Notes under the pieces: model-generated
The model's input: the letters and a program-made list of their open reading frames with translations, nothing else
Databases searched by the model: none
Told to the model about the DNA's origin: nothing
Position numbers and translations under genes: made by a program
Part shown: positions 1-64,000 of the stretch, piece after piece
Layout: each line of letters begins with the position of its first letter
Numbering within the stretch: position 1 is the first letter of the stretch
DNA from: Lingula anatina
Lineage: Eukaryota; Brachiopoda; Lingulata; Lingulida; Lingulidae
DNA length: 64,000 bases
Assembly (NCBI RefSeq): GCF_001039355.2
Contig: NW_019775991.1
Location: forward strand, 202,662 to 266,661
Direction: 5' to 3'

Positions 1-344
1 GGTAAATTCTCGAACGATCACATGGACCCAAGCAACATACTGATAGCAATTTCGAGTGGACAACTTTATCCTCTGGATAAGCCGATTTATCCTCTGGATA
101 GCACTATCCATTATTGTCGACTTGATGAAACACTGATATTCTCCGGATAAGCTACCATTTGTACCACTTGGCAGTGCTATCCAGCCTTGATGAGTAATGT
201 TTTATTGCGTCCTAGTTAGACCCACTTTGCGCACTCACTACGTCAATGACGGTGTGACAGGAATGGAAGTTCAGACTCCAATATGATTAGTACAGGTTAG
301 GGTTAGTTGGGAGTATTGGGGTTAGTACCTGTATATGGAACGGG
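1..344 (+). repeat. Direct repeat R1, copy 1
   Basis: Begins GGTAAATTCTCGAACGATCA at base 1 (the true left edge may be outside the window) and contains TATCCTCTGGATA palindromes. Nearly identical to 3872-4229. No coding potential. Confidence 0.9.
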
Positions 345-353
345 GCCGTAGCG

Positions 354-427
354 ATAGTCCGAAGGTTCAATAGTCCGAAGGTTCATTGGTCCGAATGTTC
401 ACTATAGAACCTTTGGACCAATGGACC
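354..427. repeat. 16-bp tandem repeat with inverted arm
   Basis: Three tandem units of a 16-mer (ATAGTCCGAAGGTTCA at 354-369 and 370-385, variant at 386-401), followed by an inverted partial copy (402-427, containing AACCTTTGGACCAATGGACC). It ends at the N at 428. Confidence 0.85.
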
Positions 428-428
428 N
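428..428. other. Assembly N (contig join)
   Basis: A single N inside a 16-bp tandem/inverted repeat block. The repeat probably broke the assembly. Confidence 0.9.
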
Positions 429-3019
429 CTAAGTCCAACTAAGATATCAAAATAGATAACACAATGTAAAAGATAACAGCCAGTCAAATTAGTTATAAAA
501 CCTTTTTGAAAATAGAAGTTTTTAATTCTTTTTTTAAATTGTCCTCAGACTCAATAGCTTCAGCGGCTTAGATATCTAGCACGCTTTCTGAAGCTTCCAA
601 ACGATAAATTATTACCCCTAGCAGTTTCAGTAGGCGTGACAGTCATATAAGCCTCCTTAAATGATTGCAATTTGGCGAGAATCCCCTTGGAGATAGATCG
701 ATCCACAGTTAGTACGATAGGGTGTGGGAATGGTCACTACATTTCATCGCAGCAATGTATAAGCTTTGGCAACTCAAAGCTTTAATAGTCAATATAACAC
801 CTTTCTATTTTCAGGTGAGATAGCAATCGGTATGGGCATAACTTCATCCTTGAACAAGAGTATATCACGAAAATTGGCAGAGTTGGTAACGAGTGTATAG
901 GCTACGATCCCGTAGCGTCATTTTGATCCAATTTTTTTGTTATGGAGTTGTTGAGCCCCTAACAGATTTTCAATAAACGCATTATTTTGTTTTATCAACG
1001 ATAAAATATGAACGAAGACCTTTAAAAATAGCTGGCAGGATTTTGGAGTACTAAATGGTGTCATTCATTAGGCGTTGAAACGGCGATCGTGGGTCTTCCG
1101 GTAAAAGAGAAATTAAAGAAACCAATTTTTCAGTTTTTGCCCCAAAATTAGGTATATCAGAAAAATTTTCAAACTGATCAGAAAATTATAATACTTGCAG
1201 TGATCACTCAGGCGCAGCAGAGCACCCTGTGTGTGGGGCTTTGTGTACAGAGCCTATTGTCTAGCTCACATGACCAATGACCAATCAGGGCAAAGCCTAT
1301 GACTAATCAGGGCAAAGCTCTCTCCCTGTGGCAATAGGGTAATTTATACATGTATCTAGGTTTCTTACTTAAAAAAAAAAACTTGAATGATTTTCAATTA
1401 TATAAAGGCATAAATAAAAGAGGAATGATTAATCAAAGATCTTTATAAAAAAATGTCTATATGATTATATTGTGTAATAATTGTACCACACCTGCGCACC
1501 ATACGCGCATGGCTGGGGTGGCCTCAGTAAACAGCATGTAATCTCGCGCATCAAATTAACCGTACTTCGTTCGTTCAATTTTCATGGGGTTTGTTCCATT
1601 ATGTTGCAAATGTTTTGCACTATTTAATGCTATAAATTAAAAAAAAAACAATGATGCAGTCCTAATCTGAAAAAAAAAAAATTTCGTCGAGGCAAAACTT
1701 TAAAACATCGGCAAATCAACGTCCTCAAAGATAGCAACATGGGAAAGTCACATGACCGGGATTTAGCCTTTGATTGACAGCTTACTAAGTCAATGGGTTG
1801 TATTGGTTTGTCTACACAGCGCTAAAAAAGAGATTTCAAAAAGGATGTCATTCGCCCCCTGTCAGCAGGCCTGTCACAGCTTTGCACTTCACTGCCGCTG
1901 GACAGTTTCTACTGTGGCGCCCCTAGCGGATTGTGATATACCTACCAAAATGTACTCGCCTATGTTAATTACTGATTTCGAATGAAAAACTCGCACATGT
2001 CACCGATTGATTCCACAGCAATGTTTAATATACGTTTAATAATAAAAACCTACCTCGGACGTTTCCCCTTGGAAAAAGATACTCTGATTCCTTCAGCCAT
2101 TTTTACACTTTTGGTGAACGTTCCAGGTGCGTTCTGTCAAGCTCCCTCAATTATGGAGTGGTGGGACGTTTCTGGTCAAAAAGCGTGTCACAGGTGCTTT
2201 TGTCTCGCAGAGGTCAGGAAGAGAAATAATACTTCCTTCAGTTTTTATTACGCAACACCTGCACACAAACAACAGCAATGCTTGATAAGTATCTGATATC
2301 TTTGCAACCTCACGGGTCATCCGTCTACAAAACGGGCTTCTTGAATTTCACTGCCATATTATCCCTAAACTAGATTAAAGCGTAAATCGCAATGGTCAAA
2401 TACCATATCACTTGACATGTATGGACAGATAATAGGCCTACTTCTTGTCCGTTGTTCTAGGTCATACAGCAATAAGTGTGAAATAATAAAACCTAGCGAT
2501 AAATGCCTAAACACTTCGTGCATCAGCGAGAGGTGCTCAAGGCATATGTCGTGAGAAGATGGCTGTGTAATTGTAAATTGACATTCATACCGAGAGAAAG
2601 TACTTGCATTTTACCGAAAAACTTCCCTCAAACCAAAATAAAGAGTATATATCAGTAAGGCTATATAACTATAGGTTTGTATTTACAATTATAAAGTACA
2701 GAAAAGAACACCCAGTCATAGCTGGTTTATATATCTAATATCTCACACAGGGAAGTGGATGGATTTATGGTAATGGGTATTGTTTTTTTGCTTTATTTCA
2801 GGGTATTACATACATGTGACACATGTGAGCCGTTCAAGCTTTAAATCTGGAGAGGATGACAGTGAATTATTTCGCATACAATCCAAGAGACAATATATAT
2901 TCTCAATTCCCGCAAAACGCCCCTTAAACCGAATAAAGCGTTCCAATAACCAGCTCTAGACATGTTATATAGAATAAACCTCTCCGCGTTCGACGGCCAA
3001 CTCCTGCCGTGCTTACGTA

Positions 3020-3135
3020 GGGGAGACCTGGGCTAGTTGGACCCCGGGGTAAGTTGGCCCCCCATCAACTTATAACAAAGTAACTATGGGTACAAGAATT
3101 GATCACCCCGGGGTCCAACTAGCCCCTGTCTCTCC
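3020..3135. mobile_element. Small MITE with TA target and about 30-bp TIRs
   Basis: Left end GGGGAGACCTGGGCTAGTTG and right end (reverse complement) GGAGAGACAGGGGCTAGTTG, both continuing GACCCCGGGGT. TA on each outer side suggests a TA target duplication. 116 bp, no coding capacity. Confidence 0.75.
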
Positions 3136-3871
3136 TAATATATTGACAGATCATCACAGATGTCAACGGGTTTTCATCTTTTTGAAAAATAATTGTTGTG
3201 AAAGGTCAGCTTACATGGACAGCATTCATTCAACCGCTGACACTGATATCGTATGGTGGTCCGAGTCCGATGTGACGTACCTTCAAATACAGGGACGATG
3301 CTGGACAAAGGTGCTATGGCGATGTTTATGACCGTTGTGTATGGAGATAATTACATGTTTATGAACTTTTCAAAAGACTTGTTCTTTTTTTGGGTCCAAA
3401 CGCCGGTGGGTGGACCGTTTAACACAACAATGGACACTGGTACGGCCTTCTCCACAAATATACAGAAATTTAGACTGAGGAGAAACCCGCTACAAAATAC
3501 ACTTCTTAGCAATCTAACTAGTTTTATCATTTTTTTGATAAACTTGTGAATTGTTTGGCCTTCACTATATTTACTAATTCAGCAACTCACGCATAAGATA
3601 AGTTTGCACGGATGTCAATAAATGAAGCTGTGTCTCTTTCTTCAGATAAGGCCTATGCTCAGATTAAAATGGGACTTCCAAATGTCAAAATGGCCGCCAA
3701 TGGCATAAGATTACATCACTTTTATCAAGAGATTAAAAGGCCAGAGCAACAACCCTCATTTCAACGAAAGTTTGGATGATAACAATATATAAATGGTGCC
3801 AGACGTGTAACAATATACAGAATTCAAATGAAAAGGATCACAAAAGTTGAAAGGATTATTGTCCGGCTGGG

Positions 3872-4229
3872 GGTAAATTCTCGAACGATCACATGGACCC
3901 AAGCAACATACTGATAGCAATTTCGAGTGGACAACTTTATCCTCTGGATAAGCCGATTTATCCTCTGGATAGCACTATCCATTATTGTCGACTTGATGAA
4001 ACACTGATATTCTCCGGATAAGCTACCATTTGTACCACTTGGCAGTGCTATCCAGCCTTGATGAGTAATGTTATTGCGTCCTAGTTAGACCCACTTTGCG
4101 CAATCACGAGTAGGCTACGTCAATGACGGTGTGACAGGAATGGAAGTCCTAGGAATGGAAGTCCAGACTCCCATATAATTAGTACAGGTTAGGGTTAGTT
4201 GGAGTATTGGGGTTAGTACCTGTATATGG
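3872..4229 (+). repeat. Direct repeat R1, copy 2
   Basis: Matches 1-344 with small indels (for example an extra TGGAAGTCCTAGGAA segment). Could be a dispersed non-autonomous element or terminal direct repeats of a decayed element; the 3.5 kb between the copies has no transposase or reverse transcriptase frame. Confidence 0.9.
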
Positions 4230-4245
4230 GACAAATGTCACCTGT
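4174..4245. repeat. Short inverted repeat (TTAGTACAGGT ... ACCTGTACTAA)
   Basis: Two 11-bp inverted arms flank GGTTAGGGTTAG-like sequence. The left part is shared with R1 copy 1 (near 283), where the right arm is missing. Confidence 0.55.
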
Positions 4246-6066
4246 ACTAAGTAATGGGGAACGGTCTACGGTATTATTTCGCGGCAGCATAAAATGTTGA
4301 CTGTCAGATAAATCTAAGCTTATTCATTCAAGCTTATTCACAAACTCACCAGTTGGCCGCTTAAATGGTGTTTAAGACCGGATAGGCTACACGCAGGAGC
4401 TATTTTTCTTTTAATAAAAATTTAAATAAAAACAGCATTATCAATGGAGCTTTATATTAAATATTTATTTATATTCATTGATAGTTACAAGTACCAGTTC
4501 AGAAATGCCTGTACATTTTTAAGCATATTTTACCAAATACATATCCTTTACATTTAACATATGACCTCAGACGAAGAAAAAGCAAAATGTTGCAAATGAA
4601 GATCTTGCTTAATGGCGTTCCATTAAAAAAATGGTAAAAAATTCAGTGCGAAAGCTGTAAGCAAATTGTTTTCCTGGACGTCTTGAACCATCCAAGGGAC
4701 CGTCACCTTCACCAAACTAATGACCTTGACTGTGAAATATAAATACTAACGTGAGATGGCGCTGACCTGACAAGAGAAGCCGAAGAACGAATTTCTATTC
4801 ATGCTGTCAGAAACTTAATGCAACAGATGGAAGAGACAATTAATTTTATGTTCTGAATTTCCTGCTTCAAAAACTTGCCAAAACCAAAATAAAATGCATC
4901 TTGCACACCATTTTGTCACATATTTTGCAAATTTTCCAAAAAAATGTTAGCAAATTTGCTGTAACAAGCTATGGTTCATACCCAGTGCATATCTGTATAT
5001 GACAACCTTATAACCTGCAGATACAAAATATGTAGCTTACCAGGACAACAAGTTATATCTAAACTTAAAGTACATTGTTATATGAATGAAGTAACAAACC
5101 TATAATGAAATAGTAAATATTTGGCAACTAATTACATTGTGGTAAGAGATCAATTAAATTTGCCCATTGTTGAAGATAATGTGCTTGAACCAAAACACTC
5201 TATGACTACTGGCACATTTACACAGACTCTTAAAATCTTGACATTACATATCAGATATAAAGCTATAATCTATACATAAAACTGGAAAATAGTTCAATCT
5301 CATTCATTTAAACATTTTCAGCACCAAAAGCATCTTCACATGGCCATCTTTCTATACGGGTTGTTGAATTCAAAGCCAGCAAGACTCCTGACACTCGGTT
5401 GCATATTAACTGTTCTAGACAGTGACATACACTTTTTACCTTGCTGTAGAAACATCCATAATGAAATAATGATACAATGTATCATTACATTATAATTGAG
5501 GTCAGTTTTAACACTGACTATGATACAATGTTGCTGCTAAATATTGTTGTGACACTTTACTGGGTCCTGATGAGATTCAGTTACAATTGGTATTCACATT
5601 TCACCCACTATTACTTTATACTGTCCCTTAACCCTGTCTTAATGAAGAGAGGATGGTTTGAACATCTGATTTGCGCCTTTGCTTATCACTTCATTCCTCT
5701 GGGAGGCAATGTACAGCCCAAGTGTACACTACATCAAGTGCTCAGCATTTACACAGATTTCTTTTTTTTTTCTGAGAAAGAATCAGCTTTCCAAATATAA
5801 AACCTTTTCATAATAAGCAGTTTTCAGACACAACTTCACTCAGATTTCAGAATTTCAAAACCAATCACATCCAAACAGGATACAATGTGGAGGACCTGAA
5901 AGAGCTCCATGGCATCATTTCCAACCAATCGATGAGAGGTGGATTGAGGGGGCAATCTTCAGACATGATAAACGTAATGGCAGTGGAGACATTGTCTTAT
6001 CAATAAGCACTGGTTACTGTTCACCTTTACTGTCATGACCACTAAACAAACAAACATTTGAATCTC

Positions 6067-6072
6067 TTTATT
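6067..6072 (-). promoter_or_regulatory. Candidate polyadenylation signal of the kinase gene
   Basis: AATAAA on the minus strand, about 470 nt after the stop. Other matches exist further downstream (around 4470), so the true 3' end is uncertain. Confidence 0.3.
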
Positions 6073-6544
6073 TGGTGGAATGAGTAATTGGTGTCTTGTA
6101 TCACCCTGTCACAGGCTACTGTGAAATGGGCACTTCACAGAATATTCTTTTGGCCTAAGAAATGTCACCCAGAGAAAATCTCCCTTGACCTAATAAATAA
6201 GATGTAAATCCCTATTCTTTTGCTGAATGCAAGTAAGCTATTTGCACTTAATATACTCAGGGCCCTTATGTCCATTAAATCTTCCAAATGTCATTTTCTT
6301 TCTTGGAAATGTTAATAAAAAGTAACCGTTCTGTCTCTTTGTTGGTGTTGCTTTGCTGAGCAATGATGGTGGAGTTAGAAATAAACTCTCTTCTTCGCCA
6401 AACACAATGAATGCTTTTTTTTGGAAACCCTGTCTGTGTCTAGTGATCAGAGTCTCCAAGATTTATCTTCTGGACCAAGTTAAGCAGTTCGTTGTATTTT
6501 CCTCAGTTATATTCTGTTGAGTCATTCTGAAGTTTGTTTTTTTT

Positions 6545-60261
<53,717 letters not shown>

Positions 60262-60307
60262 CTGAAAGAATACATTACAGGAATAGTAGTAGTGAGATTC
60301 CATTACA

Positions 60308-60350
60308 ATATATATATATATATATATATATAACAGTATCAAATACGTAA

Positions 60351-60426
<76 letters not shown>
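60308..60426. repeat. Two TA microsatellites
   Basis: TA tracts at 60308-60332 and 60353-60426, just upstream of kinase exon v1. Confidence 0.95.
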
Positions 60427-60428
<2 letters not shown>

Positions 60429-60996
60429 CAATATTCAACACCAATAATAACAATATCAGTACATTGTTTGCATACAGTAAGATGTTAACATGATGATTGC
60501 ATATAGCGATATCAGTGCAATGTTCACATGTATTTATTAACAATGTCAGTTCAACCAAGAATGTATCACCACAACAACAATAATGTATTCTTGATAAAAT
60601 GTTTGTTTTTGTACAGTTCAGGCTAGTAACCAATATTTACAAATATCAATACCATGCTGACATACATTAAATGGTATTCAAGTGACATACTTCATGGATA
60701 TAAATGAAGGGTATTAAAAATGCATGTAAAACATTCCATTTACAATGGTTAATCAATACAATCACAAGGTGAAGTTTTTAGCTAAAGCAGTCTCAATTTA
60801 ATAATATGACAAGATGAAGGCTATGTTTTTCGTTCAACTTCATATCATAACATAGGACAAGTGTGAGATTCCCCTGCTCTCCCCTATCTCACTGACAAAT
60901 AATAAGGGTATGTCTGGCAAGGAACGCGTTCCCGTTGATCATCTCAGTTCCCCAGGGTCCGTTACAATAATTTTGTAACAGAACTAGGGCCATTCC

Positions 60997-61164
60997 CAGG
61001 GGCGGATTTAGGCCGTCTTCTTGGTCTTCTGGAAGACGGTCAGATTTTCAAGTTTACATTGTCAGCCATCTAATGTTTTCTGTCAGAAGATGGTCAAAAA
61101 TAGAAGACGGATCAACAAAGATAATTTGGAAGACTGTCAGAACATATCTCTGGATCTGCCCCTG
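60997..61164. mobile_element. hAT-like MITE (CAGGGGCGGAT termini)
   Basis: 168 bp, left CAGGGGCGGATTTA and right TGGATCTGCCCCTG, a TIR pattern common to hAT elements. Internal GAAGACGGTC repeats. No clear 8-bp target duplication. Confidence 0.65.
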
Positions 61165-61221
61165 ATACCTCATGGTCGGACAGCAGTGTAGATGGCGCAT
61201 CACAAGCCTTGCCCTTGACCA

Positions 61222-61398
61222 AGGCCGCATTCAGAACAGTGGACTAACTAATCCGAGGGTCAAATATGGCTGACCCACTTGAATACTTCCCCATGGGGAA
61301 TCTATTCAGTGTCTCTTAGTGGACTAGACGGCAAGCCTTTTAGTGGGTCGCCATATTTGACCCGCGGACCAGTCAGTCCACTGTTCTGAATGTGGCCT
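61222..61398. mobile_element. Inverted-repeat element family B, copy 3 (best preserved)
   Basis: 177 bp. TIRs of 24 bp with one mismatch, starting AGGCCGCATTCAGAACAGTG; inner arms GGTCAAATATGG and GTCGCCATATTTGACC. Confidence 0.88.
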
Positions 61399-62001
61399 AA
61401 GCTGAGTCAGTCCAGGAGAAGCCAGGCCTGTAAAGGGCAGGGGTATCCATCAACACAGGACATGCTGCATGGTACAGGAAGCAAAATAAACAGTAACACA
61501 CCACACAGGCATTACGGGGTGGGGAAGAAGTTCACCTAATGTATCTAGTTCAAGGGAGGAAACTGGTGAGAGGCAATGTGAACATCGGCTTAACATGTCC
61601 TTTTGGAGGAACCTTACCCCCCCCCCCCCCCCCCCTCCACACTTCCCTCCATATTAGAATCCACATTTTGGGGTTCCTAGGAGACACCTCATACAACACC
61701 CCCATCCCAATCCTTGTTGTTATACCCCATTCCTTGTGTATGTATTATATCCCATCTTCCAAAGGGGGGGGGGATCGGGGTACCTCATTTCCTTTGCCAC
61801 CCGCTTTTTGTTCATCATAAATCTGCCCATTATTCATGTTGACAAGTCAGCACTTGTCTTAATCATTACAAAGGGACTAGAGAGCCAAAGGGGGAGGGGG
61901 GGGGAGGAGAGAGGAGGAAGAAAGAGATTATGAAACAGCATACCTTGAAGTTAAAATTCTGAAAAAAAGCTAAAACATCTTAATGTTCAATGTTGCCTTA
62001 G

Positions 62002-63477
62002 ATTCACATNGTCTTGAAGCCGGACACCTCTTTTGAGCAAGATGCCTTTTTCAAAGGTCTTCTCCACAGCTTCTGTCAGACTGCATCTTTGGGACATAAG
62101 TACAATTTTTATGTTGGCTTTCATCAAACAAATGAAGCATTCAAGAAAAAGAAACAGTCGTTTTTTGAAGCATTCCTGAAAACCACGAACCGTTCCTGTT
62201 CATCTTCCATCAAAGTATCCATCTCCCTCTCGGCTCTGCCGAATACTGATAACAAGACATTGGCAGTGATAGATATTATGAGATATGCATTTTTAAAGAA
62301 TAACGATTATTACTACTTAGTGGACTCACAAATGAAAATGGAAAGCACTGGATGGGTAGAAATATGCAGCGAGACACTCTTAAAAAGCAGTTCTTCTGGA
62401 AACTTGGGGATTGTCCTCCCTAAAGTTGTAAATCTAAATGCAAAACATTATCGCCCGTTTTACTTTTTCCACAGGAACCACTTTGACATATTTGGCCTGT
62501 TTTATTTATTTGAAACAAAGAAATTTGGCGACTGGTGGCTGAAAGAATTATATGGTGACAAGTATGTAGTAAATCCGAAAGTGAAAGTCAGTTGTAACAA
62601 AGTTCCTCATTTATTGGCAACTCCAGTTGAGGTTGAATTTGACAACATGAATGCCATTGTTCAGGAAAGTAAACATCTTATAGATAAATGGACCAAGGGT
62701 ACCAATATAAAACCAAGCGCAAGACAAATCATTTCTTTTTCGCTTTTTGGGGACGCTCCGCGTTATGATTTCGGCGCCATTAGAAATGCACAGCTAATAC
62801 GGCTGTTTATGCCTCTGTGGACGCCACGTTTCTATGTTGTTGGAAATAGAACCAAATATCCTATACCTGGCGAGGACACTGTCGTACAGTTGAAACGACT
62901 GGGGTCAGAAATTAAAGTTTTACCTGCTGAAACTGTAAACAAAGCAGCCCCGATGTTGTGGAGGTTTTTGGCAGGAGACGATCCTTCACTGGACGTATAT
63001 ATTGTCCGAGATTCGGATAGCCGCATCTCAGAACGAGAGGCCGATCTTGTGGAAGAGTGGCTGAAGACAGATGCTGAGTTTCACTGTATTAGAGATCACC
63101 CCTACCACGGAAACTTTGCAATTATGGCTGGACTGTTTGGGGCCAAGCCAAAAGAAGTAAAGAAACATCTGGGCCATAGCTGGAGAAAGTTGATGCCTAA
63201 CTATGGCGCAGGGTATATGGAAGACATGACTTTTCTGAATACCGTCATTTGGCCCAAAGTTCAGAATTATTCCTTGTGCCATGACAGCGTTTCTTGTATC
63301 AAATATCCTAAAACGGCCCCTATTGTTGCACCACGCCAGAAATATTTTCACATTGGCGCAGTTTTCGACGAGTACGATCAGATGCGTCAGGAAGATGTTG
63401 ACATTATCAAGAAAGCTGGCGATAATAAAGATTGCACCAATGTGGAGAGTTTTAAACAGAAACGAAATACGAATTAA
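62002..63477 (+). CDS. Glycosyltransferase-like protein with DSDSR motif, 5' end unresolved at an assembly N
   Basis: Open frame to a TAA at 63475-63477, about 490 residues. Two GT-A-like halves: the first has FYVGFHQTNEAF and YYYLVDSQMKM (about 95-108), where DSQ stands in for a metal motif; the second has FGDAPRYDFGAIRNAQLI, VYIVRDSDSRISEREADLVE (about 330-348) and HPYHGNFAIMAGLFG, typical of uncharacterised invertebrate glycosyltransferases. A canonical DXD is seen only in the second half. Start: no ATG is visible. The codon at 62008-62010 is ATN, an in-frame TAG sits at 61999-62001, and the next candidate (62014) is TTG. Either N is G and translation starts there, or the AG at 62000-62001 is a splice acceptor and the signal anchor lies on a missing upstream exon; I favour the latter. 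The gene is antisense in the first intron of the kinase gene. Substrate unknown. Confidence 0.8.
   Translation: MHXVLKPDTSFEQDAFFKGLLHSFCQTASLGHKYNFYVGFHQTNEAFKKKKQSFFEAFLKTTNRSCSSSIKVSISLSALPNTDNKTLAVIDIMRYAFLKNNDYYYLVDSQMKMESTGWVEICSETLLKSSSSGNLGIVLPKVVNLNAKHYRPFYFFHRNHFDIFGLFYLFETKKFGDWWLKELYGDKYVVNPKVKVSCNKVPHLLATPVEVEFDNMNAIVQESKHLIDKWTKGTNIKPSARQIISFSLFGDAPRYDFGAIRNAQLIRLFMPLWTPRFYVVGNRTKYPIPGEDTVVQLKRLGSEIKVLPAETVNKAAPMLWRFLAGDDPSLDVYIVRDSDSRISEREADLVEEWLKTDAEFHCIRDHPYHGNFAIMAGLFGAKPKEVKKHLGHSWRKLMPNYGAGYMEDMTFLNTVIWPKVQNYSLCHDSVSCIKYPKTAPIVAPRQKYFHIGAVFDEYDQMRQEDVDIIKKAGDNKDCTNVESFKQKRNTN
62010..62010. other. Assembly N at the 5' end of the DSDSR gene
   Basis: Falls in the codon ATN just before the open frame, so the beginning of that gene is unreliable. 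Confidence 0.9.
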
Positions 63478-63883
63478 ACGTTCACTAATATAGAACTTGC
63501 ACATAAAGTTGGCATTGCATTCGTGCGTGGTTGTCTTCTTGAAGCTAGTGTTCATAACGAGGTTACGATGTTTTATTTTTGTGCTCCAAGAGGGTCATAT
63601 TTTGCCCGTTTCTACTTTGCTTGCTGCTTCTGAACTACTGTTCCACGAACTGCTTTGACACATGGCTATAAATGATTATACCATGTTTTCATGATTTAGG
63701 AGAGGTCGAATATGGACAATTATTAAGAACAATATATTAATCGATTTTGTAAAAAGTCGGCATGGGCTGCGAGATATAGTTTTTAATTAATATATGCTTA
63801 GGATTTACGATATTAAACTATTTCTAGAGGAATCTTGGGGAAACATTTTTGTAATTTTTTTTTTTGCCCTTTTGATTTTTCCC

Positions 63884-63889
63884 ATTAAA
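63884..63889 (+). promoter_or_regulatory. Candidate polyA signal (ATTAAA) of the DSDSR glycosyltransferase gene
   Basis: ATTAAA about 410 nt after the stop; another ATTAAA is at 63812-63817. Neither can be confirmed from sequence alone. Confidence 0.25.
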
Positions 63890-63972
63890 ACGTATATTGG
63901 TAAAGATATCCTGTGCTATCTTTAGAAGAAACAATGTATCAACCTGTATTTTCTCATATTGCACATGTTTAA

Positions 63973-64000
63973 AGTCATAATAACTCTTCGTTTTGGCCAA
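63973..64000. mobile_element. Left end of another family C MITE, cut by the window edge
   Basis: TTAA (63969-63972) followed by AGTCATAATAACTCTTCG and TTTTGGCCAA, matching the left end at 55349. The rest lies outside. Confidence 0.8.

Larger units (their letters stand above)
429..6066. other. 3' flank of the kinase gene, no gene seen
   Basis: Outside the repeats listed separately I see only short random frames. A CCAAT-rich duplication (TGACCAATCAGGGCAAAGC type) lies around 1265-1320. A motif AAACCRAATAAAG occurs twice (near 2630 and 2925). Confidence 0.5.
60262..62001. other. Kinase intron 1 segment upstream of the DSDSR gene
   Basis: No initiator exon of the kinase and no clear upstream exon of the plus-strand gene was found; holds TA tracts, two MITEs and poly-C/poly-G runs (61617-61635, 61765-61773). 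Confidence 0.5.

Noticed and set aside
1770-2296. Two overlapping open frames of 71 and 104 codons in the 3' flank
   Set aside because: No recognisable motif and no supporting splice signals; length expected by chance.
5477-5800. 107-codon frame rich in Tyr, Phe and Leu
   Set aside because: Lies in AT-rich DNA past the kinase stop, ends in a poly-T translated as Phe; looks like chance.
62014-62016. TTG as translation start of the DSDSR gene
   Set aside because: Eukaryotic nuclear genes rarely start at TTG; the ambiguous base and a possible acceptor just upstream explain the missing ATG better.
63028-63555. 175-codon minus-strand frame
   Set aside because: Antisense shadow of the DSDSR glycosyltransferase coding sequence.

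Overview
The window is nuclear DNA from an animal. It is AT-rich, with long introns, GT-AG splice sites, many short inverted-repeat transposons (MITEs) and dense microsatellites. The proteins fit a marine invertebrate, either a lophotrochozoan or an invertebrate deuterostome; I cannot name the species. Single N bases at 428, 53210 and 62010 look like contig joins.

Almost the whole window is one minus-strand gene: a Ste20-group kinase of the MAP4K4/TNIK/MINK1 (misshapen, GCK-IV) family. I placed 31 coding exons from the glycine-rich loop at 60261 down to the stop codon at 6545. Every junction is in phase, and together they give 1083 codons plus stop. Order along the protein: kinase domain (visible exons 1-10, 60.26-38.60 kb); acidic and Gln-rich linker with reduced coiled coil (exons 11-21, 37.80-17.41 kb); citron homology (CNH) domain (exons 22-31, 13.26-6.55 kb). 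The first coding exon, with the initiator Met and about 20 residues, lies beyond position 64000. Three very short cassettes of 21, 18 and 15 nt look like microexons. Each keeps the frame and each has a TGC close upstream of its acceptor.

Two plus-strand glycosyltransferase genes sit antisense inside introns of the kinase gene. One is a single-exon GT31 (beta-1,3-galactosyltransferase-like) gene at 28175-29251, in an 11.9-kb intron, with a degenerate DXD motif. The other, at 62002-63477, is an unrecognised two-module GT-A-like gene inside the first intron. Its 5' end falls on the N at 62010.

The rest is intron and 3' flank. Clearest there: (i) a direct repeat, 50708-53209 versus 53211-56087, on either side of an N, best read as two unmerged haplotypes; (ii) a 335-bp MITE with TTAA target sites present in only one of those two copies, so the other is its empty site; (iii) a MITE family with TIR CAGGCCCGTAGCCAG and 5-bp target duplications; (iv) a second inverted-repeat family with ends AGGCCRCATTCAGAACAGTG; (v) several minisatellites; (vi) a 344-bp direct repeat at 1-344 and 3872-4229.

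No tRNA, rRNA, CRISPR array or prokaryotic feature was found.
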